In this document: positions 26,102-34,941 of the stretch, piece by piece | How the letters are laid out: each line of letters begins with the position of its first letter | Position numbering within the stretch: position 1 is the first letter of the stretch | From: Autumnicola musiva | GTDB lineage: Bacteria > Bacteroidota > Bacteroidia > Flavobacteriales > Flavobacteriaceae | DNA length: 64,000 bases | Reading direction: 5' to 3' | NCBI RefSeq assembly: GCF_031846585.1 | Contig: NZ_JAVRHK010000003.1 | Location: forward strand, 1-64,000 | Notes under the pieces: model-generated | The model's database searches: none | Seen by the model: the letters and a program-made list of their open reading frames with translations, nothing else | Told to the model about the DNA's origin: nothing | Translations under genes and position numbers: made by a program

Positions 26102-27149
26102 TCATAAATATTTTCAAATTATCACCTGTAAAGGCAGTTTCTTCCTTTAACCTTCCGAAAAATTGTGGTGCTTTTATGCCTGTTCCAAATTCCCTTTTTC
26201 CGGTAAATATCCTGGCTTCATCCCATAGGTCGGCATCGATAAATGTTTGCAGGGTTTGCGTTCCGCCTTCAATTATCACCGATTGAAGTTCGTGTTTGAA
26301 GAGAATTTTACAAATCTGTAGAGCTAAATCTTCTTCAAAGTCCAGGGGTTCAAAAAATAAATTTTCAGCAGATTTTTTTCCGGCAGACTCAGCCCTGTCA
26401 GGATCTGTTAAAACAACCGTTTTGATGCTTCGGTCCAGTACAAAAGATTTCTGCGGAATACGCAAATTTCTGTCAATAATAATCCGAACGGGATTGGGCC
26501 CGCTCCACAGCCTTGTGTTCAGTTTTGGATTATCGGCAACAACAGTATTGGTGCCTGCTAAAATTGCCTGCTCTTCTGCGCGCCATTTGTGCACCAGTTG
26601 TTTTGAAACCTGATTAGTAATCCAAACCGGTTCCCTTTTGATTTTATCAGCAGGAGCAATAAAACAATCTGCAGTTTGTGCCCACTTCAGGATAATATAT
26701 GGCCGTTGTTTTTGATGAAAAGTGAAAAAGCGCCTGTTAAGTTCCTGGCATTCCTGCTCCAGGATTCCAACCAGAACTTCGCAACCGGCATCCATCAGCT
26801 TTTTAATACCTCTCCCGGCAACTTCAGCAAAGGGATCAACACTGCCAATCACTACTTTTTTAATGCCTTTGGCGATTATGAGATCACTGCAGGGAGGAGT
26901 TTTCCCATAATGGCTGCAAGGCTCAAGACTAACGTAAATAGTTGAGGCAGATAAAAGTGCCGGATCTTTAACCGAATTTATGGCATTTACCTCGGCGTGG
27001 GGTAAGCCTGCTTTTTGATGCCAGCCTTCACCAATAATCTTGTTTTTATGAACAACCACGCTGCCTACCATGGGATTGGGATAGGTTCTGCCAAGCCCGT
27101 TTCGGGCCAGGCTGATACATCTTTTTATATATTTTTCGTGTATCTTCAC
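26094..27149 (-). CDS. ribD: Bifunctional riboflavin deaminase/reductase
   Basis: RibD deaminates and then reduces the pyrimidine intermediate of riboflavin synthesis. The 351-residue protein has an N-terminal deaminase domain with the zinc site HAE (51-53) and Cys78/Cys87 in PCSHYGKTPPC, and a C-terminal reductase domain (about 150-350). The start is GTG, chosen because EKYIKRCISLARNG follows as in homologues. A perfect TATTTTTG box ends four bases before the GTG, so the transcript may be leaderless. It heads the run ribD-HAD-EamA-yigZ. No FMN riboswitch is visible in the 28-base gap to the divergent GNAT gene. Confidence 0.96.
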   Translation of the reverse strand: MKIHEKYIKRCISLARNGLGRTYPNPMVGSVVVHKNKIIGEGWHQKAGLPHAEVNAINSVKDPALLSASTIYVSLEPCSHYGKTPPCSDLIIAKGIKKVVIGSVDPFAEVAGRGIKKLMDAGCEVLVGILEQECQELNRRFFTFHQKQRPYIILKWAQTADCFIAPADKIKREPVWITNQVSKQLVHKWRAEEQAILAGTNTVVADNPKLNTRLWSGPNPVRIIIDRNLRIPQKSFVLDRSIKTVVLTDPDRAESAGKKSAENLFFEPLDFEEDLALQICKILFKHELQSVIIEGGTQTLQTFIDADLWDEARIFTGKREFGTGIKAPQFFGRLKEETAFTGDNLKIFMND

Positions 27150-27153
27150 GCCT

Positions 27154-27161
27154 CAAAAATA
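27154..27161 (-). promoter_or_regulatory. -7 box placing ribD transcription at its start codon
   Basis: TATTTTTG on the minus strand is an exact -7 consensus and ends four bases before the ribD GTG. In Bacteroidota transcription begins a few bases after this box, so initiation at or next to the start codon is expected. No TTG is at the ideal -33 spacing. Confidence 0.45.
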
Positions 27162-27177
27162 AGATTAATTAACAAGA

Positions 27178-27663
27178 ATGAGTAGTTACAAAATTCGCAA
27201 AATTCAACCGGAAGATAATCAGCAGGTTGCTGAGGTGGTAAGAACAGTTTTAGTGGAAATGGGCGTGCCGAAAGTAGGAACGGCCTATGAAGATAAAGCT
27301 TTGGACGATATGCATGCGACTTACGATTTCCCCCGGATGGAATATTTTGTAGTGGAAAATGAAGAAAAGGTGATTGGTTGCGCTGGAATAGCTCCGCTGA
27401 AGGGTTTAGATGAAGAAATCTGTGAACTACAAAAAATGTATTTTCTTCCGGAAGCCCGGGGCAAAGGTATGGGAACGCAAATGATGGATACCTGTTTAAA
27501 ATTCGCAAAAGCTGAAGGTTTCAAAAAATGCTATATAGAAACCTTACCTTATATGCAGGATGCCAGGAAATTATATGTAAAAACAGGTTTTGAAAGCCTG
27601 GAAAAACCTTTAGGTGATACAGGACACTACAATTGTACAGTTTGGATGATAAAGGATATTTGA
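27178..27663 (+). CDS. GNAT acetyltransferase
   Basis: The 161-residue protein has the GNAT fold. It starts with YKIRKIQPEDNQQVAEVVR, and residues about 95-107 (LPEARGKGMGTQM) form the acetyl-CoA pyrophosphate-binding RGKGMG motif, followed by CLKFAKAEGFKKCYIET and LYVKTGFE as in many N-acetyltransferases. The substrate is unknown. It is divergent from ribD with only 28 bases between start codons, so its promoter must lie inside the ribD gene or the gap. The region after it carries a repeat-like element rather than a coupled gene. Confidence 0.9.
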   Translation: MSSYKIRKIQPEDNQQVAEVVRTVLVEMGVPKVGTAYEDKALDDMHATYDFPRMEYFVVENEEKVIGCAGIAPLKGLDEEICELQKMYFLPEARGKGMGTQMMDTCLKFAKAEGFKKCYIETLPYMQDARKLYVKTGFESLEKPLGDTGHYNCTVWMIKDI

Positions 27664-27756
27664 GGTACGAAGTTAGAAGTGAGAATTTATGAAATGACAC
27701 CCGGGACTCACAACATTAGACTTACGAATTTAAAATTTCACATTTAAAATAGATAA

Positions 27757-27811
27757 AAAGGTCCCATCCATTTTTAAAGAGGGGTGGCCGCAGGCCGGGG
27801 TGGTTTCAGAC
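27757..27811. repeat. Candidate dispersed intergenic repeat
   Basis: A GC-rich patch (GGGGTGGCCGCAGGCCGGGG with AGGTCCCATCCATTTTTAAAG before it) sits in an AT-rich gap. A short palindrome, GGCCGCAGGCC, is inside. I recall similar strings scattered between genes in related genomes, some beside DUF559 genes. Only one copy is seen in this window, so the repeat nature is from memory. Confidence 0.35.
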
Positions 27812-27852
27812 AACGGAAAACAAAATATCTCATTCAAAAATAACCAAAAGAA

Positions 27853-28695
27853 TTGCTACTAAAAGATTTAAAAATAAAATTTCAGCAAGAGCTAAAGGGG
27901 GAATATCCGCAGGAGGAAACAGGATCATTTTTTAATCTTCTTGCGGAAAAATACTTCGGAATGAACAGACTGCAAATGGCGCTTGAACCGGAAAGGAAAA
28001 TTTCTGCAGCTGAGATTGAAAATTTTGAAACTGCTCTCCAAAAACTTAAAAATCATCATCCCGTTCAATATATTATTGGAGAGACAGAATTCTTCGGCTT
28101 AAGTTTTAAAGTCAATGAGGCAGTTCTTATTCCGCGGCCGGAAACTGAAGAACTGGTACAATGGATTTTGAATAATATTTCTTCCGAAGAAAATTTAAAG
28201 ATTCTGGATATTGGTACGGGCAGCGGTTGTATTGGGATTAGCCTGGCTAAAAATTTACCTCAGGCTGAAGTTTTGGCAATGGATGTTTCAGAAAAAGCTT
28301 TAGAAACAGCCAAATTTAATGCTGCTTTTAATGAAGTAAAGGTGAATTTTATGGAACAGAATATTCTGGAATTGGATAAATTAGATGAGCAATTTGATGT
28401 TATCGTATCCAATCCGCCGTATGTGCGGGAACTGGAAAAAAATGGGATGCAGCGCAATGTTCTGGATTATGAGCCGGAACTGGCCCTTTATGTAGAAGAT
28501 AAAAATCCGCTGATTTTTTATAAAAAAATTACAAAACTGGCAAAAGAAAGCCTGCGTCAAAATGGAAAATTGTATTTTGAAATCAATCAGTATTTAGCCA
28601 AAGAAACTGAAATTTTACTGAAGGATTGCGGTTATAAAGCCTGTCTGAAAAAAGATATATTTGGCAATTACAGAATGCTGAGAGGAACTTTCTAA
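27853..28695 (+). CDS. prmC: Peptide chain release factor N5-glutamine methyltransferase
   Basis: PrmC methylates the GGQ glutamine of release factors RF1/RF2. The 280-residue protein has an N-terminal helical domain, the RPETEEL motif (95-101), the SAM-binding DIGTGSGCI (119-127) and the catalytic NPPY (187-190). It begins with TTG: a stop codon lies four codons upstream, and the next ATG, 36 codons later, would remove conserved N-terminal helices. No clear Shine-Dalgarno is seen. It is followed after 9 bases by the LOG-family gene, and then VOC and ligA genes in the same direction, forming a likely operon. Confidence 0.95.
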   Translation: MLLKDLKIKFQQELKGEYPQEETGSFFNLLAEKYFGMNRLQMALEPERKISAAEIENFETALQKLKNHHPVQYIIGETEFFGLSFKVNEAVLIPRPETEELVQWILNNISSEENLKILDIGTGSGCIGISLAKNLPQAEVLAMDVSEKALETAKFNAAFNEVKVNFMEQNILELDKLDEQFDVIVSNPPYVRELEKNGMQRNVLDYEPELALYVEDKNPLIFYKKITKLAKESLRQNGKLYFEINQYLAKETEILLKDCGYKACLKKDIFGNYRMLRGTF

Positions 28696-28704
28696 AAATT
28701 AAAA

Positions 28705-29286
28705 ATGAATAGTATAGCGGTTTTTTGTGGCAGTAGTGAGGGGAATGATGAGATGATTTTAAAGGATTCCTATAATCTTGGAAAAATTCTGGCAGAGAGA
28801 AATATAAATCTGGTTTATGGTGGCAGCAAACTGGGCCTAATGGGACAAGTCGCCAGAGGTGCATTGGACCACGGTGGTAAAGTAACCGGTGTGATTCCTG
28901 ATTTTTTAAAGACAAAAGAAGTAGTGCATCCAGGTTTAACCGGCCTCATCACTACAAAAGACATGCATGAGCGCAAGATGAAAATGCATGAACTTAGTGA
29001 AGGTTTTATCGCGTTGCCGGGTGGTTTTGGAACTTTAGAGGAACTTTTTGAAATTGTTACCTGGGGACAGCTGGGTCTTCATGCAAATCCCATTGGCCTG
29101 CTGAACAGCAACGGCTATTATGATGAACTTATCGCCATGCTAAAAACTATGGTTCGTAAGGGGCTGCTTAAAAAAGCAAATTTTGACTTGCTGCTTATCG
29201 CTGAAAATATTGAGGAATTACTGGAGAAAATGGCCAATTTTAAACCTATGCCAACTCCAAAGTGGATGAATAAAGATCAGACTTAA
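28705..29286 (+). CDS. LOG-family protein (TIGR00730), nucleotide phosphoribohydrolase-like
   Basis: The 193-residue protein shows the lysine-decarboxylase-like/LOG fold: the VYGGSKLGLMG loop (about 37-47) and the PGGFGTLEE motif (105-113). Characterised members cleave ribose 5-phosphate from nucleotides such as AMP or cytokinin precursors, and older annotations as lysine decarboxylase are wrong. Length and both motifs are complete, so an active enzyme is expected. It lies 9 bases after prmC and 12 bases before the VOC gene. Confidence 0.93.
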   Translation: MNSIAVFCGSSEGNDEMILKDSYNLGKILAERNINLVYGGSKLGLMGQVARGALDHGGKVTGVIPDFLKTKEVVHPGLTGLITTKDMHERKMKMHELSEGFIALPGGFGTLEELFEIVTWGQLGLHANPIGLLNSNGYYDELIAMLKTMVRKGLLKKANFDLLLIAENIEELLEKMANFKPMPTPKWMNKDQT

Positions 29287-29298
29287 TTTTTGCTGAAC

Positions 29299-29967
29299 AT
29301 GAAGATAGAGGAACTACAGGTATTTACATCTAATTTAGAGGAGCAAAAAATATTCTATCGTGAAACGCTGGGATTAAAGATTGAAGCTGAAGGAGAGGAT
29401 AGCTTTAAACTTCAGCTGGGTTATTCTGTATTAAGGTTTGTGAAAAAACCGGGAGCCACACCATATCATATTGCATTTCATATCCAGGATAAGCAGGAAA
29501 ATGAGGCGTTGGAATGGTTGAGGGAAAGAGTGGAAATTCAGAAAAGCGGGGAGGATGAAATTGTAGATTTTAGCAACTGGGATGCAAAATCAGTTTATTT
29601 CTATGATAAAGATTCTAACATCCTGGAATTTATTTCAAGAAGAAGCCTGAATTCTTCCATAGACGCTCCATTTTCCGCTGAAAAAATCACAGGAATAAGC
29701 GAAATAGGGCTGGCGACTACAAACATTAAAGAAAAATACCATTTTCTTCAGCGCAACTGCGGACTTGAAATTTTTGACGGGAGCCTGGAAAAGTTTTGTG
29801 CCATTGGTGAGCCACAAGGGTTAATCATTACTATAGATGAAAATCAAAAAGACTGGTTTCCGGTAGATGATAAGGCCTACAGCTCCAATTTCCGCATTAA
29901 ATTCACTCATCAAAACCAGCAATTTCATCTGGAATATCAGAATGATAACCTGAAAATTTTAAAATAA
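29299..29967 (+). CDS. VOC-superfamily (glyoxalase-like) protein
   Basis: The 222-residue protein contains two vicinal-oxygen-chelate modules. The first (about 1-115) has the EELQVFTSNLEEQKIFYRETLGL start and a conserved late segment DSNILEFIS with the metal-ligand Glu. The second (about 130-222) repeats the pattern (EIGLATTNIKEKYHFLQ) but is more degenerate. VOC proteins are metal-dependent lyases, dioxygenases or resistance proteins, so the reaction cannot be told. The ATG chosen is three codons into a slightly longer TTG frame. It sits between the LOG-family gene and ligA. Confidence 0.85.
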   Translation: MKIEELQVFTSNLEEQKIFYRETLGLKIEAEGEDSFKLQLGYSVLRFVKKPGATPYHIAFHIQDKQENEALEWLRERVEIQKSGEDEIVDFSNWDAKSVYFYDKDSNILEFISRRSLNSSIDAPFSAEKITGISEIGLATTNIKEKYHFLQRNCGLEIFDGSLEKFCAIGEPQGLIITIDENQKDWFPVDDKAYSSNFRIKFTHQNQQFHLEYQNDNLKILK

Positions 29968-29982
29968 AATGTTTCTATAAAT

Positions 29983-31974
29983 ATGGATGTAGAAAAGAAA
30001 ATAAACCGGCTCCGCCAGGAACTGCAAGAGCACAATTATAATTATTACGTGCTTGATAAGCCTGAAATCAGCGATTATATTTTTGATATGAAGCTGAAAG
30101 AGTTGCAGGAGCTGGAAGAAAAACATCCGGAATTTTATGATGAAAATTCGCCCACGCAGCGGGTTGGTGGTGCCGTAACCAAAAGTTTTGCAACTGTGGA
30201 GCTCGACTACCGAATGTATTCGCTTTCAAATTCCTATTCAAAAGAGGAGCTGGAAGATTGGGAAAAACGGGTAAAAAAATTGGTGGACGGTAAGGTGGAG
30301 TACGTATGTGAGCTTAAATATGACGGGGCGTCCATCAGTTTAACTTATGAAAATGGAGAACTGGTACGTGCGGTAACCCGTGGGGATGGTTTCCAGGGTG
30401 ATGATGTTACCAATAATGTGCGAACTATACGTTCAGTCCCATTGAAACTGAAGGGGGATTATCCTGAGAAGTTTGATATTCGGGGAGAGATTGTGCTGCC
30501 TTATGAAGGATTTGCCAAGATGAATGCAGAAAGAGTGGAAGCAGGGGAAGAACCTTATGCCAATCCGCGCAACACAGCTTCGGGAAGTTTAAAGCTTCAG
30601 GATAGTGCTGAAGTTGCCAAACGTCCGCTGGATTGTTTACTTTACAATATAATCGGTAAGAATTTAAATATTAGGTCCCAGTTTGAAAGTCTGCAAAAAG
30701 CAAGGGAATGGGGATTTAAAGTTCCCGATGAGTCGGAATTAAAAGCCAGTACTTCCGCGGTGATGGATTATGTAAATTACTGGGATATACATCGCCATGA
30801 TTTACCTTATGAAACCGATGGAGTGGTAGTAAAAGTCAATGCTTTCCATCAGCAGGATGAACTCGGCTATACGGCTAAATCTCCGCGCTGGGCAATGGCA
30901 TATAAGTTTAAAGCAGAACAGGAAAGTACACAACTAAATAAAATAACTTATCAGGTAGGACGTACCGGGGCGATTACTCCCGTGGCTAATCTGGAGCCTG
31001 TAAAACTGGCGGGAACAGTGGTGAAAAGAGCTTCTTTGCATAATGCCGATCAAATTGAGAAGCTGGATGTAAGAGAAGGAGATACTGTTTTTGTGGAAAA
31101 GGGAGGTGAGATTATACCAAAAATTGTGGGTGTGGATTTTACTAAAAGAGATCCAAATTCCAAACCTACTCAATACACCCAAAAATGTCCTGAATGTGAT
31201 GCTGAATTGATACGCAATGAAGGAGAAGCGCTGCATTACTGCCCTAATACCAATGGCTGCGCACCACAAATAATTGGTCGCATCCAACATTTTATTTCTA
31301 GGAAAGCCATGGATATTGAAGGCCTTGGCGGGGAAACAGTTACCTTGTTTGTTAACAATGGCCTTATAGGGACTTATGCCGATTTATATGAATTGAAAAA
31401 AGAACAAATTCTGCCTTTGGAGCGTATGGCAGAAAAATCGGCAGATAATCTTATTAACGGAATAGAAAGATCGAAAGAAATACCATTTGAGCGGGTACTT
31501 TTCGCACTGGGGATTCGCTATGTGGGTGAAACTGTAGCAAAAAAACTGGCCCGTCATTATAAAAGCATAGATGCGCTGGAGGAGGCTTCCGAAGAAGATC
31601 TGGTGGCTGTAGAGGAAATTGGTGAACGAATAGCCTGGAGCGTGGCCGATTTCTTTTCTAATGAAGAAAACAAGGAAATTGTGGAACGTTTAAAGAATTA
31701 CGGTGTCCAAATGGAAATTTCTGCCGAAAAACTGGCGAACCAGACCAATAAATTAGAAGGCAATACTTTTGTTATTTCCGGTACGTTTGAACTTTCCCGC
31801 ACCGAATTAAAGAAATTAATTGAAGATAACGGCGGCAAAGTTTCCAGCTCCATTTCCTCAAAAACCAACTTTTTGGTTGCAGGAGAAAGTATGGGGCCGA
31901 GTAAACTTGCCAAAGCAGAAAAACTCGGCACAACCATGTTGAGTGAAGAGGAGTTTTTAAAGATGGTGCAATAA
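29983..31974 (+). CDS. ligA: NAD-dependent DNA ligase
   Basis: LigA seals nicks in DNA using NAD+. The 663-residue protein has domain Ia, the adenylation domain with the nucleophile Lys112 in KYDG, an OB fold, a four-Cys zinc finger (CPEC and, later, CPNTNGC), helix-hairpin-helix repeats and a C-terminal BRCT domain (about 585-663, containing the NTFVISGTF start). Length and domain order are standard. It ends the prmC-LOG-VOC-ligA run and converges on htpG through a shared hairpin terminator. Confidence 0.97.
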   Translation: MDVEKKINRLRQELQEHNYNYYVLDKPEISDYIFDMKLKELQELEEKHPEFYDENSPTQRVGGAVTKSFATVELDYRMYSLSNSYSKEELEDWEKRVKKLVDGKVEYVCELKYDGASISLTYENGELVRAVTRGDGFQGDDVTNNVRTIRSVPLKLKGDYPEKFDIRGEIVLPYEGFAKMNAERVEAGEEPYANPRNTASGSLKLQDSAEVAKRPLDCLLYNIIGKNLNIRSQFESLQKAREWGFKVPDESELKASTSAVMDYVNYWDIHRHDLPYETDGVVVKVNAFHQQDELGYTAKSPRWAMAYKFKAEQESTQLNKITYQVGRTGAITPVANLEPVKLAGTVVKRASLHNADQIEKLDVREGDTVFVEKGGEIIPKIVGVDFTKRDPNSKPTQYTQKCPECDAELIRNEGEALHYCPNTNGCAPQIIGRIQHFISRKAMDIEGLGGETVTLFVNNGLIGTYADLYELKKEQILPLERMAEKSADNLINGIERSKEIPFERVLFALGIRYVGETVAKKLARHYKSIDALEEASEEDLVAVEEIGERIAWSVADFFSNEENKEIVERLKNYGVQMEISAEKLANQTNKLEGNTFVISGTFELSRTELKKLIEDNGGKVSSSISSKTNFLVAGESMGPSKLAKAEKLGTTMLSEEEFLKMVQ

Positions 31975-32072
31975 TTCGATTATTTTTTAAAGTTATGGGA
32001 TAAACTGCTAAATGAAATTTCTTAGAATACTCCTGCTACTTCCAAAAGGAATTTTAGAATAGCGAAAACAAT

Positions 32073-32108
32073 AAAAAAAAGGTCAGACTTATAACAATCT
32101 GACCTTTT
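32073..32108. terminator. Bidirectional terminator between ligA and htpG
   Basis: AAAAGGTCAGA (32077-32087) pairs perfectly with TCTGACCTTTT (32098-32108). On the minus strand eight T follow, ideal for htpG; on the plus strand four T follow, usable for ligA. It is the only such hairpin in the gap between these convergent genes. Confidence 0.8.
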
Positions 32109-32147
32109 GATAAATCCAATTAGAGGATTCGTTTTAACTGGAGAAAA

Positions 32148-34034
32148 TTACTTCACCATATCAAAACTTCTATTTATAAATGCAGTGAGTTCTTCTCCTT
32201 TCAAAAGGTTTTGAGACAGTCTTGCCAAATCCAGCGATTGCTTAATAAGGCGTTCCTGTTTTTTCTCAGTTTTGGTGTTTAAAATTTCGGAAACCAGTGG
32301 ATGGTTTGTATTCACCACCAGGTTATACATTTCCGGCATATTGCCCATTCCAAACATTCCACCGCCACCGGTTTGCTGCATTTCCTTCATTCGGCGCATA
32401 AATTCCGGCTGGGTGATAATCAGCGGTGCGGCATCACTGTCCATAGCCTCAAGCTGTACAGTATATTTTTCCTTCGGAACAACTTTTTCAAAATCAGCTT
32501 TCAGCTTTTCTTTTTCTTCATCTGAAAGTTTAGAGATATTTTCATCGTCTTTTTTGATGAGGTTATTTACATGATCTGAATCTACCCTTACAAAAGAAAG
32601 TTTTTCCTTAGAAGTTTCAAGTTTCTGCAGTAAATGGGAAACAATTGGTGAATCCAGAAGCAATACCTGGTAACCTTTATCTTTGGCTGCTTTAATGTAA
32701 CTATGCTGCTCGTTTTGATTGGAAGCATAAAGCACCACCACATTTCCTTCCTTATCTGTCTGGTTCTCCTTAATTTTTGCCTCTAGTTCTTCAAAAGTAT
32801 AATAATCACCATCTACAGTTGGATAAAGGGCGAATTTCTGTGCCTTTTCAAAGAATTTTTCTTCGGAAAGCATTCCGTATTCAATAACGATTTTTATATC
32901 GTTCCATTTCTTCTCGAAATCTTCCCGATTGTTATTGAAAAGAGTTTTCAGCTTATCGGCTACTTTTCTGGTAATGTAGCTGGCAATTTTCTTCACTGAA
33001 GAATCTGCCTGAAGGTAAGAACGGGAAACGTTCAGCGGAATATCGGGTGAATCAATAACTCCGCGAAGCATAGTCAAAAATTCAGGTACAATTCCTTCCA
33101 CATTATCGGTTACAAAAACCTGATTTTGGTAAAGCTGAATTTTATCTTTCTGGATGTTCATATCCTGATTCATCTTAGGGAAATAAAGGATCCCGGTAAG
33201 ATTAAATGGATAATCCACATTAAGATGGATATGAAACAAAGGTTCCTCGAACTGCATGGGATATAGTTCGCGGTAAAATTCGTTATAATCTTTCTCCTCA
33301 AGATCGGTTGGTTGCTTTGTCCAGGCCGGCTCCGGATTATTGATAATATTATCAACTGTTTTCTTTTCCGGCTCGGCATCTTCCGGTGCATCTTCAGGAA
33401 GGGGAAGTGATTCTTCTTTAGTACCGAATTTAATTGGGATAGGCATAAATTTGTTATACTTCACCAATAACTCTTCAATTCTGTTTTCTTCAAGGAATTC
33501 TTCGTCATCCTCATTTATATGAAGAATAATTTCTGTGCCACGCTCCTGCTTATCTGCTTCTTCTAAAGTGAATTTTGTAGTTCCCTCACAGGTCCAGTGA
33601 GCTGCTGGCTCATCTTTATAAGATTTAGTTATAATTTCAACCTGATGAGCCACCATAAAGGCAGAATAAAATCCAAGTCCAAAATGGCCGATTATTCCGC
33701 TGTCTTTAGCTGAATCTTTATATTTTTCAAGAAATTCTTCTGCGCCAGAGAAAGCCACTTCATTGATGTATTTTTCAACCTCTTCTTTGGTCATCCCGAT
33801 TCCCTGGTCAATAACGTGGATTTTTTTACCTTCCTTATCTACTTTTACTTCTATAACGGGATTGCCGTATTCTACAGAAGCTTCTCCAATATTGGTGAGA
33901 TGTTTTAATTTAAGGGTCGCATCGGTCGCGTTTGAAATTAATTCCCTTAGAAAAATTTCGTGATCGCTGTATAAGAACTTTTTTATCAAAGGGAAAATGT
34001 TCTCTACAGATACATTAATATTTCCGGTTGCCAT
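32148..34034 (-). CDS. htpG: Molecular chaperone HtpG (Hsp90)
   Basis: HtpG is the bacterial Hsp90, an ATP-dependent chaperone. At 628 residues it has the GHKL ATP-binding domain at the N-terminus (ELISNATDA, DQGIGMT, and GHFGLGFYSAFMV), the middle domain with PLNVSRSYLQ, and a dimerising C-terminal domain with a Gly/Met-rich loop (TGGGGMFGMGNM). It is monocistronic. A plausible promoter lies at 34080-34107, about 50 bases upstream. The assignment is secure. Confidence 0.97.
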   Translation of the reverse strand: MATGNINVSVENIFPLIKKFLYSDHEIFLRELISNATDATLKLKHLTNIGEASVEYGNPVIEVKVDKEGKKIHVIDQGIGMTKEEVEKYINEVAFSGAEEFLEKYKDSAKDSGIIGHFGLGFYSAFMVAHQVEIITKSYKDEPAAHWTCEGTTKFTLEEADKQERGTEIILHINEDDEEFLEENRIEELLVKYNKFMPIPIKFGTKEESLPLPEDAPEDAEPEKKTVDNIINNPEPAWTKQPTDLEEKDYNEFYRELYPMQFEEPLFHIHLNVDYPFNLTGILYFPKMNQDMNIQKDKIQLYQNQVFVTDNVEGIVPEFLTMLRGVIDSPDIPLNVSRSYLQADSSVKKIASYITRKVADKLKTLFNNNREDFEKKWNDIKIVIEYGMLSEEKFFEKAQKFALYPTVDGDYYTFEELEAKIKENQTDKEGNVVVLYASNQNEQHSYIKAAKDKGYQVLLLDSPIVSHLLQKLETSKEKLSFVRVDSDHVNNLIKKDDENISKLSDEEKEKLKADFEKVVPKEKYTVQLEAMDSDAAPLIITQPEFMRRMKEMQQTGGGGMFGMGNMPEMYNLVVNTNHPLVSEILNTKTEKKQERLIKQSLDLARLSQNLLKGEELTAFINRSFDMVK

Positions 34035-34079
34035 ATATAATTTTTTAAATGTTAATCAATTGGTTTGAAATAAGTCAAA

Positions 34080-34107
34080 AAAAGTACCATTGAAAAGCTG
34101 CTGACAA
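34080..34107 (-). promoter_or_regulatory. Candidate htpG promoter
   Basis: On the minus strand TTG (34105-34107) is followed after 17 bases by TACTTTTT (34080-34087), one mismatch from TAnnTTTG. It lies about 50 bases before the htpG ATG. No CIRCE-like repeat is seen around it. Confidence 0.4.
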
Positions 34108-34231
34108 ACTGGCACAATAATTTAGTTGTAATGTTCTAAAGAGCTAAACGTCTAAATGTTCACGAATTCATTAGGAATGAATTTTAACAATTTTTTGTTT
34201 AATGTTTATTAATTCGTCTTAAACAAAAAGT

Positions 34232-34239
34232 TACTTTTG
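34232..34239 (+). promoter_or_regulatory. -7 box before TetR-like gene
   Basis: TACTTTTG matches the Bacteroidota -7 consensus and lies 17 bases before the ATG of the TetR-like gene, giving a short leader. No -33 TTG is at the ideal spacing. Confidence 0.45.
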
Positions 34240-34256
34240 AAAAAGATATCATTGTT

Positions 34257-34925
34257 ATGGCCAAAGTAAAAGATACTGCTGCAAAGAAAAAACTTGATAA
34301 AGACCGTTTAATCTCTTTATATATGGACTACATCCTGGAGGAGGAAACTACACCAGGTACGGTTTATAAATTCTGCAAGCACAACAAAATAAAAGAAGAG
34401 GAATTTTATAACTTCTTCGGAAGTTTTGAAGGATTGGAAAAGGGGATTTGGATACGCTTTTATGAGCATGCCCTGAATGTAATTAGTAAGAGTGCGGAAT
34501 ATGAGACTTTTTCCAACAGGGAAAAAATGCTCACCTTTTATTATACATTTTTTGAAATTCTTACCGCCAACAGAAGTTATGTATTGTTTACGCTGAATAA
34601 GAATGATGTTCCCCTTAAAAACCTGGAGCAATTAACAGGCTTAAGGAGAAGGGTAAAAGCCTTTGCTAAAGACCTTATCAGGAATGCAAATGAGGGAAAA
34701 GCTGTAACTGTACTGAAGCAGTCGGAAACAGTATTTTCAGAAGCTGCATGGGTTCAACTTATGTTCCTTATGAAATTCTGGATGGAAGACAATTCTCCGC
34801 AATTTGAAAGTACAGATGTAGCCATTGAAAAATCTGTGAATACAGCATCTGATGTTTTTGACAATTCACCGTTGGAGCGGGTTTTGGACTTTGGAAAATT
34901 TCTCTGGAAGGAAAAAATGTCATAA
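34257..34925 (+). CDS. TetR-like regulator paired with ABC1 kinase
   Basis: The 222-residue all-helical protein has an N-terminal region (about 18-70) resembling a TetR DNA-binding domain: a helix with KDRLISLYMDYI, a turn at GTVYKFCKHNKI and a recognition-like helix EEEFYNFFGSFEGL. The C-terminal two thirds is a helical effector domain of the type seen in Bacteroidota TetR proteins. The recognition helix is less canonical than usual, so DNA binding is probable but not certain. It is followed 16 bases later by an ABC1-kinase gene in the same direction, a pairing I believe recurs in Flavobacteriaceae. It may control its own operon or respond to a lipid. Confidence 0.8.
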   Translation: MAKVKDTAAKKKLDKDRLISLYMDYILEEETTPGTVYKFCKHNKIKEEEFYNFFGSFEGLEKGIWIRFYEHALNVISKSAEYETFSNREKMLTFYYTFFEILTANRSYVLFTLNKNDVPLKNLEQLTGLRRRVKAFAKDLIRNANEGKAVTVLKQSETVFSEAAWVQLMFLMKFWMEDNSPQFESTDVAIEKSVNTASDVFDNSPLERVLDFGKFLWKEKMS

Positions 34926-34941
34926 CACGTAAGGAATAGAA

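Noticed and set aside
27150..27177. FMN riboswitch before ribD
   Set aside because: The gap is only 28 bases, far too short for the riboswitch, and the promoter box lies at the start codon.
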